Below, one piece after another: positions 9,561 to 18,555 of a stretch of 64,000 bases of DNA (position 1 is the first letter of the stretch; every line of letters starts with the position of its first letter). A program made the position numbers and the translations under genes. The stretch spans positions 6,076,001-6,140,000 of the forward strand of contig OZ245780.1 of assembly GCA_965227905.1 (NCBI GenBank), written 5' to 3'. Source of the stretch: CBDDHT01 sp965227905 (GTDB taxonomy: Bacteria; Pseudomonadota; Alphaproteobacteria; Rhizobiales; Methyloligellaceae). The notes beneath the pieces were generated by a model. That model searched no databases. It was given only the letters and a program-made list of their open reading frames with translations, and was not told the DNA's origin.

Positions 9561-10472
9561 ATGCCGGATCGCACCGCTATCAGCGAGACTGACGGACCAG
9601 ACGCTGGAACAGGCCCCAGCCCGCTCGACCTTGTCGCATATCGAACGCGGCGCCATCCCGGTTTGCTCATCGGCGGTGGATTTCTCATGGCCATTGTCAT
9701 CATTGCGATCGCAGGCCCATGGGTTCTCGATCTCGACCCCTTTAGCCAGAATCTTCTCAAGCGACTGAAACCGCCGTTCTGGATGGCGGGATCCGACCCT
9801 GCCCATATCCTTGGTACCGATCATCTTGGCCGGGATTATCTTTCGCGATTGATCCACGGCGCCAGGATTTCACTGCTGATCGGATTCTCGGCGGCCGCAA
9901 TATCCGGGGTGATCGGCGTGACCCTCGGCGTTATCGCTGGATACTTTCGCGGCATGACGGACTCGGTCGTGATGTTCATCGTTACGGCACGGCTCGCAAC
10001 GCCGATCATTCTGGTTACCCTGGCCGTTGCGGCTGTGATGGGTCCATCCCTTCAAACCGTGATCCTGGTCCTTGGGTTGTTGCTTTGGGATCGCTATGCT
10101 CTTGTTACCAGAGCAGCCACAATCCAGCTTCGGGATCAGGAATATGTGGTCGCTGCACGAGCGGCGGGTTTCTCTCAGTTCAAGGTTCTGCTCTTTACCG
10201 TATTGCCGAATATCGCGAATCCCATCATCGTCGTCGCAACTCTGGAGATGGCACAGGCGATCCTGTTGGAAGCCGCTCTCTCCTTTCTTGGCCTGGGTGT
10301 TGAAGCTCCACTTCCCTCCTGGGGGCTGATGATTGCCGAAGGCAAAGAGTACATTCTTTTCGAGCCCTGGGTCATTGCGGTTCCCGGTGTTGCTCTATTG
10401 GTTCTGGTTCTTGCGATTAATCTCGTCGGCGACGGTTTACGGGACGTGACGGCGCCCGAGGGCCGTTCGTGA
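9561..10472 (+). CDS. ABC transporter permease, DppC/OppC type
   Basis: 303 residues. It has an N-terminal cytoplasmic segment of about 30 residues, a first membrane helix, then the segment HILGTDHLGRDYLSRLIHG characteristic of DppC/OppC, five more helices, and the EAA loop RDQEYVVAARAAGFSQ. It pairs with the DppB-type permease one base upstream. Its stop overlaps the start of the first ATPase by ATGA, showing a single translationally coupled operon. Confidence 0.95.
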   Translation: MPDRTAISETDGPDAGTGPSPLDLVAYRTRRHPGLLIGGGFLMAIVIIAIAGPWVLDLDPFSQNLLKRLKPPFWMAGSDPAHILGTDHLGRDYLSRLIHGARISLLIGFSAAAISGVIGVTLGVIAGYFRGMTDSVVMFIVTARLATPIILVTLAVAAVMGPSLQTVILVLGLLLWDRYALVTRAATIQLRDQEYVVAARAAGFSQFKVLLFTVLPNIANPIIVVATLEMAQAILLEAALSFLGLGVEAPLPSWGLMIAEGKEYILFEPWVIAVPGVALLVLVLAINLVGDGLRDVTAPEGRS

Positions 10473-11470
10473 TGAGCGGCTCTGACAATGCAATCCTCAC
10501 GGTCCGCGACCTGCGCGTGGATATCGATCTCCCGTCGGGAACACTGCATGCCGTTCGCAGCGTCGATCTGGAAATCGCCCGTGGGGAAACCCTCTGCGTG
10601 GTCGGTGAGTCCGGATGCGGCAAGTCGCTGACCGCAATGGCCATCATGAATTTGCTGCCGTCGAAGGCGAAGCGCCACGCCGCCCGAATGGAGTTCGCGG
10701 GCGAAGATCTTACCGGTGCGAGCAAGCGCCGAATGTCGGATTTGCGTGGTGCCGATATGGCAATGATCTTTCAGGAACCGATGACATCGCTCAATCCGGT
10801 TCTGACCGTCGGCGCGCAACTCACCGAACCTTTCGTCCGGCATGGAATGGGCAACAAACGCACCGCAAAATCGCGAGCCCTCGATCTGTTGGAACGCGTC
10901 GGTGTACCAAGCCCCCCGACGCGATATGGCCAGTATCCTCACGAGCTTTCCGGCGGTCTTCGCCAGCGCGTCGTCATAGCAATGGCTCTCATGTGCGGCC
11001 CGGACCTAATCATTGCGGACGAACCGACAACAGCACTCGATGTCACGATCCAGGCACAATTGTTGGCGCTCCTGGCCGATCTGAGACGCGATTTCGATCT
11101 CTCACTCATGCTCATCACCCACGACCTCGGGCTTGTCGCCCGCGTCGCAGATCGTGTCTTGGTGATGTATGCCGGCGAAGTCGTTGAACAGGCGTCGGCC
11201 GACAACCTCTTTGCAAGGCCGGCCCATCCCTACACCCAGGCGCTTATGCGCTGTCTGCCGAGTGGTGAGACAAACGATACCGACGATATGCTCGGGACAA
11301 TCCCCGGCGTTGTTCCGAGCCTTCTGCATGAACCGACGGGGTGCGCCTTTCGCGACCGCTGTGAAAACGCATTTGCAGAGTGTTCACAACGCACCATTCC
11401 CCTGAAGGATGTTACGGCGCAGAGCGAGGGCCTGCATCTCAATCGCTGCCTACTCGAGGCACCGATATGA
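10472..11470 (+). CDS. ABC transporter ATP-binding protein, DppD/OppD type
   Basis: 332 residues from the ATG overlapping the permease stop; an adjacent GTG at 10469 is possible. It has Walker A GESGCGKS, signature LSGGLRQR, Walker B LIIADEPTTALD and switch ITHD. After the nucleotide-binding domain comes the oligopeptide-transporter C-terminal extension with the cysteines of CAFRDRCENAFAEC, which in several DppD/OppD proteins carry an iron-sulfur cluster. It energises the importer together with the next gene. Confidence 0.95.
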   Translation: MSGSDNAILTVRDLRVDIDLPSGTLHAVRSVDLEIARGETLCVVGESGCGKSLTAMAIMNLLPSKAKRHAARMEFAGEDLTGASKRRMSDLRGADMAMIFQEPMTSLNPVLTVGAQLTEPFVRHGMGNKRTAKSRALDLLERVGVPSPPTRYGQYPHELSGGLRQRVVIAMALMCGPDLIIADEPTTALDVTIQAQLLALLADLRRDFDLSLMLITHDLGLVARVADRVLVMYAGEVVEQASADNLFARPAHPYTQALMRCLPSGETNDTDDMLGTIPGVVPSLLHEPTGCAFRDRCENAFAECSQRTIPLKDVTAQSEGLHLNRCLLEAPI

Positions 11471-12423
11471 GCGAGCCAACACCCGTCATTCGCTTTGAGA
11501 CTGTGAAACGTGATTTCCGTGTCTGGACATCGATTTTTGCCGCCAGACGACGGCTACAGGCTGTCCGAGGCGTGAGCTTTGCTGTCGAACGCGGCGAGTC
11601 CTTTGGGATCGTCGGCGAGTCCGGTTGCGGAAAGACGACCCTCATTCGCATGATTCTCGGCTTGATCCCGCCTACCAGCGGTGATGCGGAAATTCTGGGC
11701 GAGCCGATTGCGGCGATTGACAGAAACAAACTCACCCGGCGCGTACAACCGGTGTTCCAGGACCCCTACGCATCGCTCGACCCGCGCAGAACAATCGCCG
11801 ATATCATCGCTCAGCCGCTTGTCGCCCATCGTATCGGCGACCGGTCTTCACGCAGAGAGAAAGCACTCGCTCTCATCGACCGGGTCGGCTTGCCGAGACG
11901 CCTGATCAACAGTTACCCGAACCAGCTTTCAGGAGGACAGCGCCAGAGAGTCGCTATTGCACGAGCGCTCTCGATCGAACCCGATGTCTTGATCTGCGAC
12001 GAGCCTACATCGGCGCTCGATGTCTCCGTGCAGTCGCAGGTCCTCAACCTGCTCAAGACCCTCGAGCGGGAGATGGGCCTGACGATGGTCTTCGTCAGCC
12101 ATAATCTGGCGGTCATCCGGCACATGGCAGCGAGAGTCGCTGTCATGTACGCAGGTGAGATTGTGGAGATGGGCCCCACTGAACAGATTTTCCGCGAACC
12201 CCGGCATCCCTATACACGGGCGTTGCTCGGGTCGATCCTCACACCCGACCCATCACTCGGTGTTCCGAATGTCGATCTCGGTGTTGCCCCGCTTGATCCG
12301 ACGGCACCGCCGCAAGGCTGCACGCTGCACCCGCGTTGCCCGAAGGCAGAGGATATCTGCCGCGAGCAAGCGCCTGCCGCATTGCAAAAGGGATCGGCGA
12401 TCGCACGCTGCCATTTCGCCTGA
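11467..12423 (+). CDS. ABC transporter ATP-binding protein, DppF/OppF type
   Basis: 318 residues from the ATG at 11467, which overlaps the previous stop by ATGA. It has Walker A GESGCGKT, signature LSGGQRQR, Walker B LICDEPTSALD and switch VSHN. It has the oligopeptide C-terminal extension with CTLHPRCPKAEDIC. It is the second ATPase of the importer and the last plus-strand gene of the transporter operon; the next gene is convergent. Confidence 0.95.
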   Translation: MSEPTPVIRFETVKRDFRVWTSIFAARRRLQAVRGVSFAVERGESFGIVGESGCGKTTLIRMILGLIPPTSGDAEILGEPIAAIDRNKLTRRVQPVFQDPYASLDPRRTIADIIAQPLVAHRIGDRSSRREKALALIDRVGLPRRLINSYPNQLSGGQRQRVAIARALSIEPDVLICDEPTSALDVSVQSQVLNLLKTLEREMGLTMVFVSHNLAVIRHMAARVAVMYAGEIVEMGPTEQIFREPRHPYTRALLGSILTPDPSLGVPNVDLGVAPLDPTAPPQGCTLHPRCPKAEDICREQAPAALQKGSAIARCHFA

Positions 12424-12439
12424 CACCAGCACGACTTGC

Positions 12440-13195
12440 TCAGCTTATGCCTTCCGCGACCTGCTTGGCACCTGCCAGCATGAATCCTTGTTCAGAGCCG
12501 ACGAAGAACATTGAAACGCCGCGCGCCTTTAGATCGGGCACGACCGCCGTATTGGGAGCGAAGGTTACGCAGGTCTTGCCGGCCTTCTTAGCGGCCTGAC
12601 CCACTTTCGACATTGCCTCCAAGACCATCGGATCTGCCGCATCGGTCTTGCCATAGCAAACGGCAAGATCGGCAGGCCCAACGAAAAGGGCGTCGATCCC
12701 TTCGACGGCGGCAATCGCATCGATCGCATCCACCCCTTCCGGCTCCTCGATCTGAGCGAGAACGACGGTCTCGCGCAGGCTCTGCTCCAGGATCTCGGAC
12801 ATTGACCGTGTCGCAAATCCGGCCCATCGGGTCGACCCAGCAAAGCCACGCCCCCCATGACCGAACCGGGACCAGCGGGCGATATTCTCGGCTTTTTCAA
12901 CCGTATCGACATGAGGCACGACCACACCGGTCGCGCCGGAGTCCATCACCTTCAGGATCTCGGCCTGCGTGCCGTCCGGAATACGCACGAGGCATGGAAT
13001 CCCAACCGCCCGTGCCATACCGAGACAAGCATCCATGCGCCCGCGGTCAAAGGGTGCGTGTTCGGCATCCAGTGCGATGAAGTCGAGTCCGGACATGGCC
13101 AGAATTTCGATGATTTCTGGTGCTGGAGTCTTGATGAAGGTCCCGGCAAGAATGTCGCCACGGCGCATTCTCTCTTTCAGTGTTTCTTCGCTCAA
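12440..13195 (-). CDS. HpcH/HpaI-family class II aldolase (4-hydroxy-2-oxoheptanedioate aldolase type)
   Basis: 251 residues, the normal length for the HpcH/HpaI TIM-barrel family. The blocks FIALDAEHAPFDR, PCLVRIPDG and QIEEPEGVD, then FVGPADLAV, provide the conserved base (histidine), substrate arginine and the metal-binding glutamate and aspartate. Known members cleave 4-hydroxy-2-oxo acids to pyruvate plus an aldehyde. A pyruvate-yielding retro-aldol step fits the adjacent alcohol dehydrogenase and the RraA-like aldolase. It is convergent with the transporter operon and lies 75 bp downstream of the dehydrogenase gene's end side, probably in the same minus-strand unit. Confidence 0.9.
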   Translation of the reverse strand: MSEETLKERMRRGDILAGTFIKTPAPEIIEILAMSGLDFIALDAEHAPFDRGRMDACLGMARAVGIPCLVRIPDGTQAEILKVMDSGATGVVVPHVDTVEKAENIARWSRFGHGGRGFAGSTRWAGFATRSMSEILEQSLRETVVLAQIEEPEGVDAIDAIAAVEGIDALFVGPADLAVCYGKTDAADPMVLEAMSKVGQAAKKAGKTCVTFAPNTAVVPDLKARGVSMFFVGSEQGFMLAGAKQVAEGIS

Positions 13196-13269
13196 CGCTG
13201 TTCCCTCGCTTTATTGGTCTTCTGAAGAATTTGGATTTGTGGTGGCTCGCGAATTTCATCGCTGAGTGC

Positions 13270-14394
13270 TCACGGCACAAGCACCTGTCGAACCGACTGC
13301 CCCGATTCCAGCCGGTCGAACGCGGCATTGATATCATCGAACCCAATGGTCTCACTCATGAGCCGGTCGACTGGCAGCTTGCCTTGCTGATAGAGAGCAA
13401 TGTAGCGCGGCACGTCTCTGAGTGGCACGCAGCTGCCGATATAGCTCCCCTTCACCGTTCGTTCTTCTGCAACAAGATTGACATGCTGCAACTCGAACAT
13501 GTGTGCCGGATTGGCGAGACCGGCCGATACGGTAGCCCCTCCACGCCTGGTAATGCGGTAGGCAACATCCATCGCTTTGACAGATCCGGCCATCTCGAAT
13601 GCGGTATCGACACCGCCCTGTGTTGCCTCGCGCACCTGCTCGACACAGTCGGGATCGCTCGCGTTGAAGACATGCGTCGCTCCCAGTTGGCGGGCAAGTT
13701 CCAGCTTTTGATCATTCAGGTCGACTGCAACGATATCGCGGCAGCCACTCATCGCCGCACCCAACATGGCATTCAGGCCAACGCCTCCAAGGCCGATCAC
13801 CGCAACCCTTGACCCCGGCGCCACCTTGGCCGTGTTTACAACCGCGCCGACACCAGTCAGGACGGCACAACCGAAGAGTGCCGCCTCCTCGAATGGGAGA
13901 GACTTGTCAATCTTGATGACCGAATTCTCGGAAACAACCGTGTGTTCGGAGAATGCGGAGACGCCGACATGGGTGTAGACCGGCTCTCCATTCATCGATA
14001 ACGGGAGGCCGCCCGAAATCAGAGTCCCTTCATTGTTAGCGATCGCCCCCGGCTCGCATAGCGCCGGCCTGCCTTCCATGCAGGGCTCGCAGTGGCCGCA
14101 ACTCGGCACGAAGATAAGGACCACATGATCGCCCACCTTCACCCGCTTGACGCCAGGTCCCGTTTCAACGATTTCACCAGCCGCTTCGTGACCCAACGCC
14201 ATCGGTGTCTGACGAGGCCGGTCGCCGTTAATCACCGAGAGGTCCGAATGGCATAACCCTGCCGCTCTAACGCGAACCACGACTTCTCCGTCACCAGGAG
14301 GTGCCAAATCGATCTCATCGATATGGAGGGGCTTGCTTTCCGCATAAGGTGCGGCGGCTCCGATTTGATGTAGGACGGCAGCTTTGCTCTTCAT
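13270..14394 (-). CDS. Zinc-dependent alcohol dehydrogenase, MDR superfamily
   Basis: 374 residues from the ATG at 14394, preceded by GAGAGAG. The catalytic zinc site is provided by GLCHSD and GHEAAGEI; the structural zinc by the CGHCEPCMEGRPALC cysteines. The Rossmann motif GLGGVGLN is followed by AVDLND, where the aspartate favours NAD over NADP. It resembles the class III/aryl-alcohol dehydrogenase group. It is divergent from the OB-fold/thiolase operon with about 145 bp between them, so the two units may share regulation. The substrate is unknown. Confidence 0.92.
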   Translation of the reverse strand: MKSKAAVLHQIGAAAPYAESKPLHIDEIDLAPPGDGEVVVRVRAAGLCHSDLSVINGDRPRQTPMALGHEAAGEIVETGPGVKRVKVGDHVVLIFVPSCGHCEPCMEGRPALCEPGAIANNEGTLISGGLPLSMNGEPVYTHVGVSAFSEHTVVSENSVIKIDKSLPFEEAALFGCAVLTGVGAVVNTAKVAPGSRVAVIGLGGVGLNAMLGAAMSGCRDIVAVDLNDQKLELARQLGATHVFNASDPDCVEQVREATQGGVDTAFEMAGSVKAMDVAYRITRRGGATVSAGLANPAHMFELQHVNLVAEERTVKGSYIGSCVPLRDVPRYIALYQQGKLPVDRLMSETIGFDDINAAFDRLESGQSVRQVLVP

Positions 14395-14538
14395 GGTCTC
14401 TCTCGAATGTTCCCCAAAGTCGCCGGCCAAGCTACCGCGATAGGACACAGTGTTCCAGGGCCCTCGACAAGCGTTGCACCGGGACGGCTATCTGGGGCAC
14501 ATTCCCCACCAATGATTGACAATAACTGGAGGTAACGC

Positions 14539-14928
14539 GTGTCCGATTTTTCCGGTACAGGCCCGGAGCGGGAATTTGAAGAATTTCTGGCTGACGGCAA
14601 GTTCATGATTCAGCGCTCGGCGTCGAGTGGCGCCTATGTTTTTTATCCCCGAGCCGTCGAGCCTGCCACGGGCGCAGCCGATCTGGAATGGGTCGAAGCG
14701 TCGGGCAACGGCACAGTCTATTCCACAACTGTTGTGCGCCAACGTCCCGAAAAAGGCGGCGACTACAATGTGGCCCTCATAGATCTCACCGAGGGGCCAC
14801 GGATGATGAGCCGTGTCGTCGGCATCGCACCGGATCAGGTTACCATCGGCATGCCCGTCCGTGCCAAAGTCGATGATCTGGATGGAAAAACCGTTGTCCT
14901 GTTCGAGCCTGCGGGAGACGCGGCATGA
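14539..14928 (+). CDS. OB-fold (DUF35-type) protein paired with a thiolase-like protein
   Basis: 129 residues. The start is GTG at 14539, fixed by a perfect GGAGGT five bases upstream. The C-terminal OB-fold half (GNGTVYSTTVV through VRAKVDDLDGKTVVLFEP) matches DUF35/ChsH2-type acyl-CoA-associated proteins. The rubredoxin-like zinc ribbon usual for the family is absent: there are no cysteines, and the corresponding stretch reads SSGAYVFYPRAVEP. Its stop overlaps the thiolase-like start by ATGA, so the two are surely made together and probably form a complex. Confidence 0.85.
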   Translation: MSDFSGTGPEREFEEFLADGKFMIQRSASSGAYVFYPRAVEPATGAADLEWVEASGNGTVYSTTVVRQRPEKGGDYNVALIDLTEGPRMMSRVVGIAPDQVTIGMPVRAKVDDLDGKTVVLFEPAGDAA

Positions 14929-16073
14929 GTACACTTCGGGGGAAAACAGCAATTGTCGGATACGGCCTCGCCGGCTGTGGCGAAACGCCTGGGCGCAACT
15001 CCATCGAGATCCTGGCTGAATCGGTCAACAATGCGCTCGCCGACGCGGGCCTCTCTTTGAGCGATGTCGACGGTCTCTTCGCAACGACCGCGGTCCATTC
15101 CATGCCAAGCGTTTCGGTGGCCGAGTATTTGGGTATTCGTCCGAAATTCTCGAACGGATCGAATATCGGCGGCTCTTCGTTCGTGGCCCATTGTTTCGGC
15201 GCGGCCATGGCCCTCGACGCAGGTGTCTGCGACGTTGCCCTTATCGCCTACGGTTCGAACCAGCGAACGGCTGGCGGACGCCTTGTGACCATGTCCGAGC
15301 CGCTTCCCTACGAAGCCGTCTATGGCCCGCGCTATCCGATCTCCGCATACGCACTCGCTGCTGCACGGCACATGCATGAGTATGGCACGACACGGGAGCA
15401 GCTGGCGGAGGTTGCCGTCGCGGCTCGGGGTTGGGCAGGACTGAACCCGGAGGCTTTTGCACGAGACCCAATCACCATCGAAGACGTCACCAGCGCGCGC
15501 ATGATCTCCGACCCGTTCGGCAAACTCGATTGTTGCCTGGTCACGGACGGCGGCGCCGCTGTCATTATGACGCGCGCCGATCGCGCCAGGGACCTTCCCC
15601 AAAAGCCCGCCTATCTGCTCGGCGCCGGCATGGCGCATTGGCACCGCGGGATATCCGGCATGCCGAACCTGACCGTCTCTGCGGCAAGCCAGTCCGGTCC
15701 GCGGGCATTTGAGATGGCAGGCCTGAGACCCAGCGACATTGACGTCTTGGAGCTTTATGACGCTTTTACGATCAATACGCTGATGTTCCTGGAAGATCTG
15801 GGATATGTCGAAAAAGGCCAAGGCGGACCGTTCCTGGAAGGCGGAACGATCGGACCGGGCGGCACGCTGCCCGTCAACACGAATGGCGGCGGCCTCTCCT
15901 GCGTGCATCCGGGGATGTACGGCCTTTATACAGTCGTCGAAGCGATCAGACAGATTCGCGGCACATGTGGCGAACGTCAGGTGCCGGATACCAATATCGC
16001 TCTCGCCCACGGAAATGGCGGCGTGTTCTCAACGCAAGTCACCTCGATCTGGGGTTCATCGGCAGCCCTGTAA
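14925..16073 (+). CDS. Thiolase-like protein (SCP2/Ltp2 type) lacking the thiolase nucleophile
   Basis: 382 residues of the thiolase fold, of the lipid-transfer/SCP-x thiolase branch. In ordinary thiolases the nucleophilic cysteine sits four residues into the N-x-x-C-x-S-G block; here that block reads N80-I-G-G83-S-S, so the cysteine is glycine. The later segments ELYDAFTIN, GGGLSCVHPGMYG and LAHGNGGVFSTQ are kept. Cysteine-less members paired with DUF35 partners, such as Ltp2-ChsH2 of steroid side-chain degradation, act as retro-aldolases on 3-hydroxyacyl-CoA-type thioesters. That function is proposed here by analogy. A CoA transferase follows 28 bp downstream. Confidence 0.85.
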   Translation: MSTLRGKTAIVGYGLAGCGETPGRNSIEILAESVNNALADAGLSLSDVDGLFATTAVHSMPSVSVAEYLGIRPKFSNGSNIGGSSFVAHCFGAAMALDAGVCDVALIAYGSNQRTAGGRLVTMSEPLPYEAVYGPRYPISAYALAAARHMHEYGTTREQLAEVAVAARGWAGLNPEAFARDPITIEDVTSARMISDPFGKLDCCLVTDGGAAVIMTRADRARDLPQKPAYLLGAGMAHWHRGISGMPNLTVSAASQSGPRAFEMAGLRPSDIDVLELYDAFTINTLMFLEDLGYVEKGQGGPFLEGGTIGPGGTLPVNTNGGGLSCVHPGMYGLYTVVEAIRQIRGTCGERQVPDTNIALAHGNGGVFSTQVTSIWGSSAAL

Positions 16074-16101
16074 CGAATAAACGCATCGGAGAATTCACAT
16101 T

Positions 16102-17322
16102 ATGGCTGAAACCCAAGCAAAGGGCCCCCTGTCGGACATCACCGTCATTGATCTAACGCGTGTCCTGAGTGGCCCCTTCTGCACGCAGTGGCTTGGTGAT
16201 CTTGGTGCACGGGTCATCAAGATCGAACCACCGCAAGGTGATGAAGTTCGCCTCTGGGGGCCGCCATTCGATGCGTCGGGGACGGCGTCCTACTTTCTGG
16301 GGCTCAACCGCTCCAAAGAAGGCATCGCACTCGATCTTCGCAGCGAGGAAGGCCGAGAGGTCCTGTTCAAACTTCTTGAGAATGCCGACGTGCTTTTCGA
16401 AAATTTCAAACCGGGCCAACTGAAGAAGTGGGGCCTTGGTTACGAAGAGACGTTGAAAGAGCGCTTTCCCAGGCTTGTCTATGCCCGGATCACGGGTTTT
16501 GGCGAAGACGGACCTCTGGGTGGTTTCCCGGGTTACGATGCCGTCGTGCAGGCCATGGCCGGATGGATGAGCATCAATGGTACGCCGGAAAGCGGCCCCG
16601 TCCGGCTCGGCGTTCCGATGGTCGATATGGGCACAGGACTCACAGCGGCAATTGGAATTTTGTCGGCATTGCATGAGCGTGAACGTTCCGGGAAAGGACA
16701 GGCGATCGAGACGAGCCTCTATGACACGGCTGTGTCGCTGCTCTTCCCCTATGCGCCGAACTGGTTCCTTGGCGGAAAGCGTCCAAAACCTATTGGCAGC
16801 GCCCATCCGAACATTGCCCCTTATGACCGCTTTCCCACTAAAACCTGTGATATTTTCCTGGGTGTCGGCAATGATCGGCAGTTCGGCATGCTTTGTGAAA
16901 AACTCAATGCGGCCCAATTGCCCGAGGATCCAAGGTTCGAGACGAACGGGCTTCGCAACGAAAACAAGGCCGCCCTGCGAGACGCACTGGAACCGCTGCT
17001 CGCCAACCATGATGGCGAAGCTCTGGCAATGGAACTGATGGCAATTGGCGTTCCCGCCGGCCCCGTACTTGAGGTACCGGAAGTTGTCGATCACCCTCAC
17101 ACCGCATATCGCGACATGATCGTCGAACGCGAAGGCTATAAGGGGATTGGCAATCCGATCAAATTGTCACGAACGCCGGCTCAACCAAAGAACCGCCCAC
17201 CACGCCACGGCGAGCACACCCGTCAGCTCTTGGGCGAACTTGGGTACTCAACTGAACAGATTGAAGCGATGCTTCAGGCTGGCGCTGCCCTTGGTGACGG
17301 GGTGAAATCAGCGGCGGAATAG
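16102..17322 (+). CDS. CaiB/BaiF family CoA transferase (class III)
   Basis: 406 residues, the full family length. The opening DITVIDLTRVLSGPFCTQWLGDLGARVIKIEPP is the standard first block, shortened here to what matters: LTRVLSGPF and the KIEPP that follows. LNRSKEGIALDL and the catalytic aspartate region VPMVDMGTG are also present. Enzymes of this class move CoA between carboxylic acids, which would activate the substrate for the OB-fold/thiolase pair upstream. The ending is immediately followed, three bases later, by the transposase stop codon of an insertion sequence, so the last residues could have been altered by the insertion. Confidence 0.93.
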   Translation: MAETQAKGPLSDITVIDLTRVLSGPFCTQWLGDLGARVIKIEPPQGDEVRLWGPPFDASGTASYFLGLNRSKEGIALDLRSEEGREVLFKLLENADVLFENFKPGQLKKWGLGYEETLKERFPRLVYARITGFGEDGPLGGFPGYDAVVQAMAGWMSINGTPESGPVRLGVPMVDMGTGLTAAIGILSALHERERSGKGQAIETSLYDTAVSLLFPYAPNWFLGGKRPKPIGSAHPNIAPYDRFPTKTCDIFLGVGNDRQFGMLCEKLNAAQLPEDPRFETNGLRNENKAALRDALEPLLANHDGEALAMELMAIGVPAGPVLEVPEVVDHPHTAYRDMIVEREGYKGIGNPIKLSRTPAQPKNRPPRHGEHTRQLLGELGYSTEQIEAMLQAGAALGDGVKSAAE

Positions 17323-18170
17323 TGACTAGGACGTGGACTCATAAACGCTTAGCCACAATCTGATCGCTGCCAGTTTGATGAAGGCGAGGAAGTTTGCCGC
17401 AAGCTTGTAATAACGAGTGGCAATCCGCCTGCAGTGCTTGATGCGATTGAAAAACCGCTCGACATGATTGCGGTCGCGGTAGAGATGCCGGCTGAAGCAG
17501 ATTGGTTTTCTACGATTTCTCTTCGGCGGGATGTTTGCCCACGCACCGCGTTCCCGAACCAAATCCCTGATCACATCGGAATCATAGGCTCTATCTGCCA
17601 GCAGCATGCAGTTGGAACGAAGTCCGCTTAGCAGTTCCTTGGCGAGCAGACTGTCGTGGTCTTGACCGGCGCTGAGCGCCAGACAGATGGGTAAACCCTT
17701 GGCATCGACAACTGCGTGGATTTTGGTCGTCAGTCCACCGCGCGAGCGGCCCGTGCAGTTGCTCTCGCATTTTTTGGCGCAGCCCCCATGCTGATGGACC
17801 CGCACGATGGAGGTGTCGATCATTTGCACCGTCGCATCACGCCCATCGGTTATGGCGGCGAGGATCTGATCCCATATGCCAGACTTGCGCCATCGATTGA
17901 AGCGATTGTGGCAGGTCGTATATGGGCCATAGCATTCGGGCAGATCGCGCCATGGTGCTCCTGATCGCAATACCCAGAAGATGCCATTCAGCACTCGTCG
18001 GTCGTCAACGCGCGGCACTCCGCGAGACTTGTCGGGTAGAACAGACCGAATTATCGACCACTCAAGGTCAGTCATTTCGTAGCGCATGATTCGAAGCTCC
18101 TCGGAGCTTGAATCACAGTCGCCATGTACTCAGCAATTCCCGCCAGGTCATCTCAGAAGTGGATTTATGA
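17323..18170 (-). mobile_element. IS5-family insertion sequence (IS427-like), ends approximate
   Basis: A single-ORF IS5-type element, bounded on the left by the CoA transferase stop. I could not define convincing terminal inverted repeats. The two flanks instead show a short imperfect direct similarity (GTGGAcTcATaA near 17333 and GTGGAtTtATgA near 18153). Both boundaries are therefore estimates. It marks the junction between the catabolic cluster and a low-density patch before the ATP synthase operon. Confidence 0.7.
17326..18087 (-). CDS. IS5-family DDE transposase
   Basis: 253 residues in one frame, intact. The N-terminus (EMTDLEWSIIRSVLP, then WVLRSGAPWRDLPE) is the DUF4096 helix-turn-helix block of IS5/IS427 transposases. 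The DDE triad is seen as D in MIDTSIVRVHQ, D in LLADRAYDSD, and E in RNHVERFFNRIKHCRR. Many relatives need a programmed frameshift to fuse orfA and orfB; this one does not. Being uninterrupted, it could be active. Confidence 0.95.
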   Translation of the reverse strand: MRYEMTDLEWSIIRSVLPDKSRGVPRVDDRRVLNGIFWVLRSGAPWRDLPECYGPYTTCHNRFNRWRKSGIWDQILAAITDGRDATVQMIDTSIVRVHQHGGCAKKCESNCTGRSRGGLTTKIHAVVDAKGLPICLALSAGQDHDSLLAKELLSGLRSNCMLLADRAYDSDVIRDLVRERGAWANIPPKRNRRKPICFSRHLYRDRNHVERFFNRIKHCRRIATRYYKLAANFLAFIKLAAIRLWLSVYESTS

Positions 18171-18555
18171 CCGGTGCTAACGGGCAAGCAGCCGTCGATT
18201 GGATCGTGATGCCATAACGGCTTGTGATCCGAAGCGGTTATGAAACTCGCCCGGTGGTCGCTGTCTGGCTTTGGAACCGGCAAGGCAAGACAGAAATTTG
18301 CTCCAAAGTCGGAAAACTTGTGTAGTGTGTAATTCTGTCGCGGTTCGGGTCATGTCATGATCCAACTTCTAGGCCTCTTGATGAGAGGCGACCCCCGGCA
18401 CAATTGCTGCCGCGGGTTAACGTAGCGACACCGCCAAAAAAAGCTACGCCGTTCTTCAGCCTGAGCAGATCGACATAGGGCGACGTCGTCGCCCTGCAAT
18501 GGCTGCAAGCCGTGCGCTTGATCGCGTAGCTAGAAGCCGATTAAGGAGTAAGATT
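18088..18555. other. Gene-free stretch between the IS and an orphan gene
   Basis: No convincing coding frame on either strand. It contains the right flank of the insertion sequence and the upstream region of the orphan gene, including the AAGGAGT ribosome-binding site at 18543-18549. Confidence 0.5.

Noticed and set aside
14835..16010. Minus-strand frame of 391 codons opposite the thiolase-like gene
   Set aside because: The plus-strand protein is strongly conserved and coupled to its neighbours. The antisense frame has no family resemblance.
17323..18170. Terminal inverted repeats of the IS element
   Set aside because: The flanks show only a short direct similarity, not an inverted one. Exact ends cannot be claimed.
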